A stretch of 64,000 nt of DNA from Saccharopolyspora hirsuta (GTDB lineage Bacteria > Actinomycetota > Actinomycetes > Mycobacteriales > Pseudonocardiaceae): contig NZ_VWPH01000011.1 of assembly GCF_008630535.1 (NCBI RefSeq), forward strand, positions 62,001 to 126,000, in the 5' to 3' direction. Shown in pieces: positions 52,557-63,731 of the stretch. The stretch's first letter is position 1, and each line of letters opens with the position of its first letter. Below the pieces are notes generated by a model that had not been told where the DNA came from, did not search any database, and saw only the letters and a program-made list of their open reading frames with translations. The translations under genes were made by a program, and so were the position numbers.

Positions 52557-52884
52557 GTGAACCTGCCCGGTTCTGCTCGCCGCTTTCCGCTCGATGATCT
52601 CGGACCGCTGGGGGCGGTGGTCGGGGATGCCCGGGTCGTTGCCGTCGGGGAGAACAACCACTACATCCGGCGTGACCGCCCGGCCGTTGGACCCGGTCGG
52701 CGAGGGCAGCGTCGAGCAGACGGTGGGCGAGTCCGGGCCCGTGCTGCTCGACCTGCGGTCGGCCACCACCGGCCCCGCCTCGATCCGGCACGTGACCACC
52801 ACGGTGCCGGTGGGCGTGGTCGAGGCGTTCGACGTGGTGGTCTGCCTGCCCGAGATGAGCCCGAGCTCGTTCGTGCTCGGCTGA
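52557..52884 (+). pseudogene. Remnant of an erythromycin-esterase-like gene
   Basis: Starting at GTG 52557, the first 40 codons (RRFPLDDLGPLGAVVGDARVVAVGENNHYI) match the N-terminus of the erythromycin esterase family, including the conserved GEN/HYI region. The frame then changes, and from about 52675 a different frame encodes RPLDPVGEGSVEQTVGESGPVLLDLR to the stop at 52884, resembling the family C-terminus. About 300 residues of the catalytic middle are missing, so it is a deleted, inactive gene. Confidence 0.75.
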
Positions 52885-52888
52885 ACCG

Positions 52889-53869
52889 TCAGGTCAGCGG
52901 CCGGTCGGCGACCAGCTGCAGCAGGAGGTCGGCCACCTGGGCGTCGGTGATCAGGGTGGTCACCACGCCGGAGCGCAGGACCGCGTCGATCGCCCGCGCC
53001 TTCGGCACCGTGTATCCCAGGGCGATCACCTCCGGGATCTGGCGGAGCTGGTCGTGCTCGATCGCCAGGACGTGGTGCGCCAGGCCCGTCGACATCGCGT
53101 TGCCGTCGGCGTCGAACAGGCGGGCCGCGATCTCCGCCGTCGCCCCGCGCTCCTGGATCGCGTCCCGCTCCGGTTGGCCGAGGGCGTCGTAGACCGTCGA
53201 TTCGTCCGGGCGCCAGGCGCCGATGCTGACCACCGCCTTGGTCAGGTGGCGGAACTGGTCGAAGGTCTCGGCGATGCCCGGCTGGTTGCGCAGGATCTCG
53301 GTGGTGCGGCGGTCCGGCAGCACCAGCGGGCCGTAGATCGGGTACGCGGGGCCGCCGGAGATGTCGGCCAGCCGACCCACCGTCTCCACCGAGCGGTCGC
53401 GCATGTCCATGCCCGCCTGCACCCCGCACAGCTGCACGACCGGGCACTTCGGCAGGGTGCGGACGGCGTCGGCCATGGCGTTGACCGAACGCGCCCAGGA
53501 CAGGCCGATCACGTCGTCCGCGGTGGCCGTCTCGGCCAGCAGGTCCGCCGCCAGCGAGCCGATCCTGCGGCGCAGCTCCGGGCGCTCGGCCTTGGACTGC
53601 GCTCGATTGAGCACCAGCACCCGGCGCAGCCGGTAGCCGGTCCGCACCGCCTCCGACAGCTCCAGGTCGATCGGCACCGGCAGGTCGAACTCGACCCGGA
53701 CCAGGCCGGTTTCCTGCGCAGCGGCGAGGATCCGGGCCACCTTGAAGCGGCTGATCCCGAACTCCTGGGCGATCTCCAGCTTGGCCCGGCCCTGGACGAA
53801 GAACCGGTGCGCGATGGAAGCCGCCGTGACCGTGTCGGTCAACTTCGACCGGGTCTGCCGTGTGCTCAT
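52889..53869 (-). CDS. SorC/DeoR-type sugar-responsive regulator
   Basis: A 326-residue SorC-family regulator. The N-terminal helix-turn-helix is in AHRFFVQGRAKLEIAQEFGISRFKVARILAAA (residues 20-51); the rest is the sugar-phosphate-binding domain (DVIGLSWARSVNAMADAVRTLP...). The start codon lies inside the palindrome TGCTCATATGAGCA, and a second copy lies 90 bases upstream, next to the divergent polyol genes. It should control itself and that operon in response to a polyol or its phosphate. Confidence 0.92.
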   Translation of the reverse strand: MSTRQTRSKLTDTVTAASIAHRFFVQGRAKLEIAQEFGISRFKVARILAAAQETGLVRVEFDLPVPIDLELSEAVRTGYRLRRVLVLNRAQSKAERPELRRRIGSLAADLLAETATADDVIGLSWARSVNAMADAVRTLPKCPVVQLCGVQAGMDMRDRSVETVGRLADISGGPAYPIYGPLVLPDRRTTEILRNQPGIAETFDQFRHLTKAVVSIGAWRPDESTVYDALGQPERDAIQERGATAEIAARLFDADGNAMSTGLAHHVLAIEHDQLRQIPEVIALGYTVPKARAIDAVLRSGVVTTLITDAQVADLLLQLVADRPLT

Positions 53870-53876
53870 ATGAGCA
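53863..53876. promoter_or_regulatory. SorC operator overlapping its own start codon
   Basis: TGCTCATATGAGCA is a perfect 14-base palindrome. The CAT at 53867-53869 is the reverse complement of the SorC start codon, so bound regulator would cover the translation start region of its own gene. Confidence 0.75.
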
Positions 53877-53954
53877 TCCTAGAGGTGAAATGTTGACGTA
53901 ACACGCAGGATCATCCTTCAATGCTCCGCGAGTTGCCGGAACGAACGGCCCGCA

Positions 53955-53969
53955 GTGCTCATATGAGCG
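53955..53969. promoter_or_regulatory. SorC operator, polyol-operon side
   Basis: GTGCTCATATGAGCG repeats the 12-base palindrome GCTCATATGAGC of the first site and ends 20 bases before the ATG of the dehydrogenase gene. Confidence 0.75.
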
Positions 53970-53988
53970 GGTCGGCGGAAGGGGTGTC

Positions 53989-54993
53989 ATGCGCGCCGCG
54001 ATCATCGATCAGCCCGGTTCGATCAGGGTGGGTGAGGTGCCGGACCCGAAACCCGGCGACGGGCAGCTGGTGATCGCGGTCGGGGCGTGCGGCATCTGCG
54101 GCACCGACCTGCACATCGCCGACGGGCACTTCCCGCCCACGCCCTACCCGATCGTGCCGGGGCACGAGTTCGCCGGTGAGGTCGTCGAAATCGGTGCGGA
54201 CGTGCCGGGCGGCTGGAAGATCGGCGACCGGGTCGCCGTCGACCCCTCGCTGTTCTGCGGCTACTGCACGCCCTGCCGGTCCGGGCACGGCAACCTCTGC
54301 GCGAACTGGAACGCCACCGGCGACACCGTCGACGGGGCCTTCGCCGAGTACGTGGCGATCCCCGCCAGCACCGCCTACCGGATGCCCGACGCCATGACCT
54401 GGCAGCAGGGCGCGCTGGTCGAGCCGGTGTCCTGCGCGGTGCACGGCGTGCGCCAGATCGGCGTCGAGGCGGGGGAGCGGTTCCTCGTGGTCGGCGCGGG
54501 CACGATGGGGCTGCTGATGCAGCAGCTGCTCCAGCGCGGCGGAGCCCAGGTCTCCGTGGTCGACCGCAACGCGGCACGCCTGGAACGGGCCACGAAGCTC
54601 GGCGCGGTTGCGGTGAGCACCGACGTCGCCGAGCTCGACCAGCGCTTCGACGCCGCCGTGGACTGCACCGGGGCCGCGCCCGCGATCGAGGCGGCCTTCG
54701 ACTCGCTGCGCCGCGGCGGTCGGCTGCTGGTGTTCGGCGTCGCCCCGGCCGAGGCGCGGATCTCCCTGTCGCCGTTCCGGATCTACAACGACGAGATCAA
54801 GATCGTCGGCTCGATGGCGGTGCTGCACAGCTACGGGGCGGCGCTGGACCTGGTCGCCTCCGGGGCCGTGGACACCGACTCGCTGCTCACCGACACGTTG
54901 CCGCTGGAGGAGTTCCCCGCCGCGCTGGACCTGATGCGCAGCGGTGCCGGGCTGAAGGTGCAGGTCCTGCCGGGAGGCGTTGATGCGAAGTAG
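53989..54993 (+). CDS. Zinc-dependent polyol/sorbitol-type dehydrogenase
   Basis: A 334-residue zinc MDR dehydrogenase. Catalytic zinc ligands lie in GACGICGTDLH and VPGHEFAGEV; the structural-zinc loop has cysteines in FCGYCTPCRSGHGNLC; the Rossmann loop is VGAGTMGLLMQQL. It probably oxidises the imported polyol to a ketose. First gene of an operon with a polyol ABC importer (its 3' end overlaps the next gene by 11 bases), under a SorC operator. Confidence 0.92.
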   Translation: MRAAIIDQPGSIRVGEVPDPKPGDGQLVIAVGACGICGTDLHIADGHFPPTPYPIVPGHEFAGEVVEIGADVPGGWKIGDRVAVDPSLFCGYCTPCRSGHGNLCANWNATGDTVDGAFAEYVAIPASTAYRMPDAMTWQQGALVEPVSCAVHGVRQIGVEAGERFLVVGAGTMGLLMQQLLQRGGAQVSVVDRNAARLERATKLGAVAVSTDVAELDQRFDAAVDCTGAAPAIEAAFDSLRRGGRLLVFGVAPAEARISLSPFRIYNDEIKIVGSMAVLHSYGAALDLVASGAVDTDSLLTDTLPLEEFPAALDLMRSGAGLKVQVLPGGVDAK

Positions 54994-56326
54994 AGCCAAG
55001 CTGGCCGTGCTCGCGGTCGTCGCGCTGCTCCTCAGCGGGTGCGCGGGAGCCGGGGCGCTGGGCGCGGGCGGGCGCACGCTGGTCGTGGCCATCGTGTCCA
55101 ACCCGCAGATGGAGGACGCCATCGCGCTGTCCGACCAGTTCGAGCGGGACAACCCGGGCATCAGGCTGAAGTTCGTGCAGCTGCCGGAGAACCAGGCGCG
55201 CGCCAAGATCACCGCGTCGACCGCCACCGAGGGCGGCGAGTTCGACGTGGTGATGATCAGCAACTACGAGACCCCGCAGTGGGCGGCCAACGGCTGGCTG
55301 GAGAACCTGCAGCCCTACATCGACGCCAGCGAGGGCTACGACCCCGACGACTTCATCCCCAGCATCCGCGAATCGCTGTCCCACGAGGGCTCGATGTACG
55401 CGGTGCCGTTCTACGGCGAGTCCTCGTTCCTGGCCTACCGCAAGGACCTGTTCGAGAAGGCCGGGCTGACCATGCCGGAACGGCCCACCTGGCAGCAGAT
55501 CGCCGAGTTCGCCGCCCGGCTGGACGACAAGGAGGCCGGGGTCGCCGGGATCTGCCTGCGCGGCAAGCCCGGCTGGGGCGAGAGCCTGGCGCCGTTCAGC
55601 ACGGTGGCCAACACCTTCGGCGCCCGCTGGTTCGACGAGAACTGGAACGCCCAGCTGACCTCGCCGGAGTTCCGCGCCGCCGCCCAGTTCTACGTCGACC
55701 TGGTGCGCCAGCACGGCGAGGTCGGCGCGTCCAGCGCCGGGTTCACCGAGTGCGGCACGCGCTACGGGCAGGGCGAAGCGGCGATGTGGTACGACGCGAC
55801 GGTCATGGCGGGCACCAACGAGGACCCGGCCAGCAGCGAGGTCGTCGGCAAGTCCGGCTACGTCGCCGCCCCGGTGGTGCGCACCGAGACCAGCGGCTGG
55901 CTCTACACCTGGTCGCTGGCCATGCCGAAGGTCGCCAAGGACAAGGACGCCGCGTGGCGGTTCATGCGCTGGATGACCGACAAGGACTTCGTGCGCACCG
56001 TGGGCACCACCTTCGGCTGGAACCGGGTGCCGCCGGGGTGCCGCCTGTCGACCTACCAGATCCCCGAGTACCAGGAAGCCGCGCGCGCCTACGCACCGGC
56101 GACGCTGGCCGGGATTGACAGCGCGCACCAGCGCAACACCATGCTGCAGCCGGTGCCCTACCCGGGCATCCAGTTCGTCGGCATCCCCGAGTTCCAGGAC
56201 CTCGGGACGCGGGTGAGCCAGCAGCTGTCGGCGGCCATCGCCGGGCAGATCTCGGTGGACGAGGCGCTGCAGCAGTCCCAGGAATACGCCGAATCCGTCG
56301 GTGCGGCCTACCGGGAGACCAGATGA
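54983..56326 (+). CDS. Polyol ABC transporter substrate-binding lipoprotein (SmoE-like)
   Basis: A 447-residue extracellular binding protein. The lipoprotein signal ends in LLSGC, so Cys20 is the anchor. The segment EGGEFDVVMISNYETPQWAANGWLENLQPYI and the overall length match the SmoE/MtlE sorbitol-mannitol group. GGGAGG precedes the ATG. It overlaps the dehydrogenase upstream and the first permease downstream (ATGA). Confidence 0.92.
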   Translation: MRSRAKLAVLAVVALLLSGCAGAGALGAGGRTLVVAIVSNPQMEDAIALSDQFERDNPGIRLKFVQLPENQARAKITASTATEGGEFDVVMISNYETPQWAANGWLENLQPYIDASEGYDPDDFIPSIRESLSHEGSMYAVPFYGESSFLAYRKDLFEKAGLTMPERPTWQQIAEFAARLDDKEAGVAGICLRGKPGWGESLAPFSTVANTFGARWFDENWNAQLTSPEFRAAAQFYVDLVRQHGEVGASSAGFTECGTRYGQGEAAMWYDATVMAGTNEDPASSEVVGKSGYVAAPVVRTETSGWLYTWSLAMPKVAKDKDAAWRFMRWMTDKDFVRTVGTTFGWNRVPPGCRLSTYQIPEYQEAARAYAPATLAGIDSAHQRNTMLQPVPYPGIQFVGIPEFQDLGTRVSQQLSAAIAGQISVDEALQQSQEYAESVGAAYRETR

Positions 56327-57255
56327 CGCAGACGGCCACCCCGCCCACCGCGGTCGCCCCGGTGGCGACCCGGAAACCCCCAGGAAAGTGGTCGCGCGAG
56401 GCGTGGCTGCGCCGCGCGCCGCTGATGCCCGCGCTGCTGTTCACCATCCTGGTCACGCAGATCCCGTTCCTGCTGACGGTGTTCTACTCGTTCCAGTCCT
56501 GGAACCTGGTGCGCCCGGGATCGCGGCACTTCGTCGGACTGCGCAACTACGTCGACGTGTTCGCCGACAGCCAGTTCCGCGGCGCGATGCTCAACACCGT
56601 GCTGCTGACGGTGGTGTGCGTGCTGGTGGCGATGCTGCTGGGCCTCGGCCTGGCCCTGCTGCTGGACCGCCAGTTCCTGGGCCGCAGCGTGGTGCGCACG
56701 CTGCTGATCACCCCGTTCCTCATCCTGCCCGCGGCCGGTGCGCTGCTGTGGAAGACGACGATGTTCGACCCGACCTACGGGCTGCTGAACTTCGCGTTCG
56801 GCACCCGGGTCGACTGGCTCTCGCAGTTCCCGCTGGCGTCGGTGATGGCGCAGGTCATCTGGCAGTGGACGCCGTTCATGATGCTGCTGATCCTGGCGGG
56901 GCTGCAGGCCCAGTCCAAGGAGGTGCTGGAGGCCGCGGCGGTCGACGGCGCGGGCCGGTGGCGGACCTTCGCCTCGATCACCCTGCCGCAGCTGGGCCGG
57001 TACCTGCAGCTGGCCGTGCTGCTCGGCGCGATCTACATCGTGAACAGCTTCGACGCGATCTACCTGATGACCCAGGGCGGTCCGGGCACCGCGAGCACGA
57101 ACCTGCCGTTCTACATCTACCAGCGGGCCTTCGAGGGCTTCGACGTCGGGCAGTCCTCGGCGATGGGCGTGATCGTGGTGGTGCTGACCCTGATCGTGGC
57201 GACTTTCGCGCTGCGCCTGATGTTCCGGACCTTCGGCGTGAGCGAGGTGCGATGA
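56323..57255 (+). CDS. Polyol ABC transporter permease 1 (SmoF-like)
   Basis: A 310-residue permease with six hydrophobic segments and the cytoplasmic EAA loop EAAAVDGAGRWRTFASITLP. It pairs with the next gene as the membrane channel of the polyol importer; both junctions overlap by 4 bases. No ATPase gene follows. Confidence 0.93.
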   Translation: MTQTATPPTAVAPVATRKPPGKWSREAWLRRAPLMPALLFTILVTQIPFLLTVFYSFQSWNLVRPGSRHFVGLRNYVDVFADSQFRGAMLNTVLLTVVCVLVAMLLGLGLALLLDRQFLGRSVVRTLLITPFLILPAAGALLWKTTMFDPTYGLLNFAFGTRVDWLSQFPLASVMAQVIWQWTPFMMLLILAGLQAQSKEVLEAAAVDGAGRWRTFASITLPQLGRYLQLAVLLGAIYIVNSFDAIYLMTQGGPGTASTNLPFYIYQRAFEGFDVGQSSAMGVIVVVLTLIVATFALRLMFRTFGVSEVR

Positions 57256-58076
57256 TGCGTGCGGGCAACCCCATCGGCCGCTGGGCGCTGACCGCGCTGA
57301 CCTGGGTGGTCGCGGTCCTGTTCGTGTTCCCCGTGCTGTGGATGGTGCTCACCTCCTTCAAGCAGGAGGGCGACGCCTACACCAACCCGCCGAAGCTGGT
57401 GTTCACCCCGACGCTGGAGCAGTTCGCCGGTGTGCTGGAGCGCGGTTTCCTGCCGTACCTGGCGAACTCGGCGTTCGTGACGGTGGTGTCCACGCTGCTC
57501 GTGCTGCTGCTGGCGGTGCCCGCGGCGTACGTGCTGTCCATCTCGGCGGTGCCCGGGACGCGGGACGCGCTGGGCTTCTTCCTGTCCACGAAGATGCTGC
57601 CGATCGTCGCGGCGATCATCCCGCTGTACGTGATCTCGCAGAACCTCAAGCTGCTGGACAACGTGTGGGCGCTGGTGGTCCTCTACACCGCGATGAACCT
57701 CCCGCTGGCGATCTGGATGATGCGCTCGTTCTTCCTGGAGGTCCCCAAGGAGATGGTGGAGGCCGGGCGGATCGACGGCGCGAAGCTGCCGACGCTGCTG
57801 TTCCGGGTGGTGCTCCCGGTCGTCGCGCCCGGCATCGCGGCCACCGCGCTGATCTGCGTGATCTTCTCCTGGACGGAGTTCTTCTACGCGGTCAACCTGA
57901 CCGCTGCCCAGGCCGGGACGGTCCCGGTCTTCCTGGTCGGCTTCATCACCAGCGAAGGCCTCTACTGGGCCCAGCTGAGCGCGGCGGCCTTCCTGGCCTC
58001 GCTGCCGGTGATGATCATCGGCTGGGCGGCGCAGAACCACCTCGTCCGAGGCCTCTCCATGGGCGCGGTAAAGTAG
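57252..58076 (+). CDS. Polyol ABC transporter permease 2 (SmoG-like)
   Basis: A 274-residue permease of the MalG type, with six hydrophobic segments and the EAA loop EAGRIDGAKLPTLLFRVVLP. Last gene of the operon, followed by a strong terminator. The importer lacks its own ATPase, which in actinomycetes is commonly supplied by a shared MsiK-type protein elsewhere; this is family knowledge. Confidence 0.93.
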   Translation: MMRAGNPIGRWALTALTWVVAVLFVFPVLWMVLTSFKQEGDAYTNPPKLVFTPTLEQFAGVLERGFLPYLANSAFVTVVSTLLVLLLAVPAAYVLSISAVPGTRDALGFFLSTKMLPIVAAIIPLYVISQNLKLLDNVWALVVLYTAMNLPLAIWMMRSFFLEVPKEMVEAGRIDGAKLPTLLFRVVLPVVAPGIAATALICVIFSWTEFFYAVNLTAAQAGTVPVFLVGFITSEGLYWAQLSAAAFLASLPVMIIGWAAQNHLVRGLSMGAVK

Positions 58077-58089
58077 TCCGAACCCGACG

Positions 58090-58122
58090 GCGCCCGCCCG
58101 GTGCACGACTCCGGGCGGGCGC
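58090..58122. terminator. Strong terminator after the polyol operon
   Basis: GCGCCCGCCCGG (58090-58101) pairs perfectly with CCGGGCGGGCGC (58111-58122) around a 9-base loop, 14 bases after the last permease stop. The convergent kinase gene ends 25 bases further on, so it may serve both strands. Confidence 0.85.
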
Positions 58123-58146
58123 TGCTGGTTCTGGGAACCGTTGCGG

Positions 58147-60025
58147 TCAACCCCCGTAGTAGTTGTGGGTGCCGACGGCGCGGCGGGCCTCGCTGCCCGC
58201 CGACTGCAGCGCCGGGTCGCCGGAGTCGTCGCCTCGCAGGTCGACGTGCTTGGACTGGGCGACGATCACGTAGCGGTGGTCCTGGCCGATGTACTGCCAC
58301 TCGTCCGCGCCGTCCACGTCTCCGTCGCACACCCCCGCGCCGCGGCCGGAGTTCGGGTCCCAGCAGCCGAGGTCCAGGTAGTCCATCGCGTCGAACTCCT
58401 CCTCCACGGTGGACGCGGTCGCGTGGTCGGCGAACGGGAAGACCCAGACCGTGGTGATGATCTGCACGTCGTCGTCGACGAAGTTGGCCACCAGCATCTC
58501 CGAGCAGCCGTGCTCGTCCAGCACCGACCGGACCTCCTCGGCCACCGAATCGGTGCACCCGTTGGTGGAACCGGCTTCGTAGGTGTGCCGCGTGCCGGTG
58601 TCGTCGGTGAACTCGTCCGGCATGAACGCGTCCAGGGTGAACGGGGTCTGGTCGGTCGAGGCGTCGTCGAGCGCAGCCGAATCGGGGTTCGTGGCAGCCC
58701 CGGTCGTCGAGTCCTCGACGGAGGACGGTTCCGCTTCGGAGGAGTCCGGCGAGGTGGTAGCGGCGTCGGCCGAGGAGGTCGGCGGCGGGGCGCTCAGGTG
58801 CGGGCTCGAACCGAGACCGCTGTTGAGCACGACGACCAGGACCAGCGCGACCAGCGCGACGCCGCCGACCACCCAGCCGAGGACGGGGAGCCACGGCCGG
58901 GGCGGTTTGGCCGGTGGGGGAGGCACGGGAGCCTGCCCGGCCAGCGGGTGAGGAGCGGGGAGCGCGGCCGGTGCGAGGGGCGCGGACGGCGCAGGTGATC
59001 CGGGAGGCGTGGCTGGCCCGGAGAACGTGGGCGGTCCGGACAGCATCGGAGGCGGGACAGGCGCGGACAGCGTGGCCGGGGGAGCGGGTGCGGACGGTGC
59101 GGGGGTTTGCCCGGCCAGCGGGTCGATCCTGGTCGCGGCGATGGTGGCCGTCCGGCGTTCGTCGATCATGCTGACGACCTCCGCGGGCAGCCAGCGGGTG
59201 CGGTCGCCGGTCAGGTCGGCGAGGGAGTCGAGCAGCTGTTTGGACGTCGGCCGGTCGGCGGGGTCCTTGGCCAGGCAGGTGCTGATGATCCGGGCGAGCT
59301 CGCCCGGCAGCTGGTCGAGGCCGGACAGGTCCGGCGTCTCGTGCACGACGCGGTAGAGGATCGCCTGGGACTCGCCACCGCCGAACGGCCCGCGACCGGT
59401 CGCGGCGAACACCAGCAGGGCACCCAGCGCGAACACGTCGGCGGGGGCGCCCACCGGCGCGCCGGTGACCTGTTCGGGGGACATGAACGCGGGCGTGCCG
59501 AGGACTTCCGCGGTGTGGGTCTCGTCCATCGCCCGCGCGATGCCGAAGTCGATCACCCGGGGCCCGTCCTCGGCCAGGATCACGTTGCTGGGCTTGAGGT
59601 CGCGGTGCACCACCTCGCAGGCGTGGATGGCGCCGAGCCCCTCGGCCAGGCCCGCCCCGAGCGAGCTGATCGCCGACGGCGGCAGCGGCCCCTGCTCCTT
59701 CACGACCTCGTGCAGAGTGGGGCCGGAGATGTAGGCGGTGACCAGCCACGGCGACTCGGCGTCGGGATCGGCGTCGACCACCGGCGCGGTGTAGAAGCCC
59801 GCCACGGCGCGCGGCGGTGACCTCCCGCGCGAACCGGCGCCGGAAGTCCGGATCGTCCCCGAGCTCCGGCCGCACCACCTTCACCGCGACCAGCCGCCCA
59901 CCGCGCGACACGCCGAGGTACACCCGCCCCATCCCGCCGCGCCCCAAGCGGTTGCGCAGGCGGTAAGTCCCCACCTCGCGCGGATCGTCCGGCAGCAGAG
60001 GTCCCAGCAAGGACTGCCCCCTCAC
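58147..60025 (-). CDS. Ser/Thr protein kinase, interrupted by a frameshift near 59810
   Basis: The start (GTG 60025) encodes the kinase N-lobe: glycine loop GRGGMGRVYLG and Lys49 in VAVKVV, up to FAREVTAARR. The rest continues in another frame from about 59805: HRDLKPSN, VIDFGIAR, SPEQ, then a Pro/Ala-rich linker, one TM segment (VLGWVVGGVALVALVLVVVL) and a 200-residue extracellular domain with four cysteines. The shift falls in the GC run GCCGCGCGCCGTGG, where two more bases would restore AREVTAARAVAGFY. Either a sequencing or assembly slip, or a broken gene. Confidence 0.85.
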
Positions 60026-60266
60026 CCCACATCACCCGATGCGTTGATCATGGCACCCGAAATCCACCGCCATCCCGGATTTCCGCAGATTGCCCGGACC
60101 GGGGAGGCCGGGCCCCCGGAGTGGTGACCGTCACGAGGGTGCTCCGGGGACTTGGGACGAAGGTCCTGGCCACGGAGCGTGGTTGTTCGGCATGCTGGCT
60201 GTAGTCGCCCAGTCCTGGTCGGGGCAGTCCGGGCGATTTCGGTGCCTTTCTGCGAGGAGTACGACC

Positions 60267-60692
60267 ATGGATGACACCCGGTTCGACGCGACCGCAACGA
60301 CTGGTGTCGCGGCGGAGGGCGAGACGATCCGGACTCTGCTGGAGGCCGTGCCGACCGCCCAGGTCGTGCCGGCGCCGCGGGACTCCGAGGAGTCGAGCGG
60401 GCGGCCCCGGCTGGTCATCAACCGGGGACCGGACGCCGGGACCGGTTTCGCGATCGGGGGTTCGCGCATCACGATCGGGCGAGACCGGGACTGCGACATC
60501 GTCGTCGAGGACATGACGGTGTCGCGCGTGCACGCCGAGCTGCGGCTGCGGGACGGTCGGTACGTCGTGGTGGACGGCGGTTCGCTCAACGGCACCTACC
60601 TCAACCGGCAGCCGGTGGACATCGCCGAGCTGAGCGACGGCGACGAGCTGTGGATCGGCCGCGTCCGCTTCACCTTCCGCAGCGGCGGCTGA
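60267..60692 (+). CDS. FHA-domain protein
   Basis: A 141-residue protein with a disordered N-terminus (about 45 residues with several Thr) and one FHA domain (residues 50-138): [46 protein letters not shown] has the phosphothreonine-binding GR, SRVH and NGTY motifs. It could bind a partner phosphorylated by Ser/Thr kinases, such as the one encoded divergently upstream. Length and layout resemble GarA, but the GarA phosphorylation motif ETTS is not present. Confidence 0.92.
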   Translation: MDDTRFDATATTGVAAEGETIRTLLEAVPTAQVVPAPRDSEESSGRPRLVINRGPDAGTGFAIGGSRITIGRDRDCDIVVEDMTVSRVHAELRLRDGRYVVVDGGSLNGTYLNRQPVDIAELSDGDELWIGRVRFTFRSGG

Positions 60693-60717
60693 GGCCGACC
60701 GCTCCTACAGTGGGGAC

Positions 60718-61374
60718 GTGGGCGGCTCCGGCGTGACCACCGTGTTCCTGGTCGACGACCACGAGGTCGTGCGGCTGGGGCTGGTCGACCTGCTCGATTC
60801 CGAGGAGGACCTGGTGGTGGTCGGGCAGGCCGCTTCCGCGGGCGAGGCGTTGGCCCGCATCCCCGCCGTGCGCCCGGACGTGGCCGTGCTGGACGTGCGG
60901 CTGCCGGACGGCAACGGGGTCGACCTGTGCCGCGAGCTGCGGTCCAGGCAGCCCTCGCTGCAGGTGCTGATGCTGACCTCCTTCACCGACAAGCAGGCCA
61001 TGCTCGACGCCATGCTGGCCGGGGCCGCCGGCTACGTCGTCAAGAACATCAAGGGCATGGAGCTGGCGTCGGCCGTGCGCCGGGTCGGCGCGGGCAAGTC
61101 GCTGCTCGGCGAGCAGGAGACCGCGGCGCTGGTGAACAGGTTGCGCGCCGAGCTCGACGGCACCTCGAAGCTGCCGGACCTGACCGGGCAGGAGCGGATC
61201 CTGCTGGACTGCATCCGCCAGGGCATGACCAACCGGCAGATCGCCGACCGGATGTTCCTGGCCGAGAAGACCGTCAAGAACTACGTGTCCCGGCTGCTGA
61301 GCAAGCTCGGGCTGCAGAGCCGCACCCAGGCGGCGGTGCTGGCCACCCGGCTGCGCCACCGCCCGGAGGCGTGA
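60718..61374 (+). CDS. devR: DevR/DosR-like response regulator
   Basis: A 218-residue NarL-family regulator. The receiver has [13 protein letters not shown] and the phospho-acceptor in [11 protein letters not shown] (Asp59); the phrase [22 protein letters not shown] strongly resembles DevR. The LuxR-type DNA-binding part is [40 protein letters not shown]. Start may be GTG 60718 or GTG 60733; the latter matches the family N-terminus more closely. It lies directly before its kinase and likely drives a hypoxia/redox response. Confidence 0.93.
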   Translation: MGGSGVTTVFLVDDHEVVRLGLVDLLDSEEDLVVVGQAASAGEALARIPAVRPDVAVLDVRLPDGNGVDLCRELRSRQPSLQVLMLTSFTDKQAMLDAMLAGAAGYVVKNIKGMELASAVRRVGAGKSLLGEQETAALVNRLRAELDGTSKLPDLTGQERILLDCIRQGMTNRQIADRMFLAEKTVKNYVSRLLSKLGLQSRTQAAVLATRLRHRPEA

Positions 61375-63144
<1,770 letters not shown>

Positions 63145-63200
63145 GCTGGCGGTCGAAAACCATTTCCCCGGTTCCGGCCGGTCGTGGGAGGATCCCGCGG

Positions 63201-63728
63201 GTGTCCGCACCGCGCGTTGAGCTGCTGCGCTGGCAGTTCGAGATGACCTGGTCGCTGTTCGAGTTCCACCTCGCCGAGCTGGTGCCCGAGGACTTCCGCT
63301 GGGAGCCCGCCGAGCACTGCTGGACGGTGCGGCGCGGAGCGGACGGCGGCTGGGAACCGGACTTCGCCGAGGTGGAGCCCGATCCGATCCCGGTCCCCAC
63401 GATCGCCTGGACCACCTGGCACATCGGCTGGTGGTGGACGGTGACCCTCGACCACGCGCAGGGTCGGCCGCCGCGCGAGCGCACCGAGGTCAGGTGGCCC
63501 GGCGCCGATGCGGCCGTCGACTGGCTGCGCGGGCTGCGCGACGAGTGGTCGGCGGTGCTGGACCGGCTCACCGACGCGGACTTGGACGCGCCCGCGCCGT
63601 TCCCGTGGCAGGACGACCCGGACAAGACCGTGGCGCACATGGTGGCGTGGGTGAACGGCGAGCTGATGAAGAACGTCGCCGAGATCGGCCAGCTCCGACT
63701 GCTGCGCGCCGCATCCGCGCACGCTTGA
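63201..63728 (+). CDS. DinB-family (YfiT-like) protein
   Basis: A 175-residue four-helix-bundle protein of the DinB/YfiT superfamily. Histidines placed in TTWHIGWWW and KTVAHMVAWVNGE, with one near EHCW, could form the usual three-His metal site. GTG 63201 follows GGGAGGA. In actinomycetes such proteins include mycothiol- and bacillithiol-type thiol transferases; activity here is unproven. Confidence 0.85.
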   Translation: MSAPRVELLRWQFEMTWSLFEFHLAELVPEDFRWEPAEHCWTVRRGADGGWEPDFAEVEPDPIPVPTIAWTTWHIGWWWTVTLDHAQGRPPRERTEVRWPGADAAVDWLRGLRDEWSAVLDRLTDADLDAPAPFPWQDDPDKTVAHMVAWVNGELMKNVAEIGQLRLLRAASAHA

Positions 63729-63731
63729 GGC

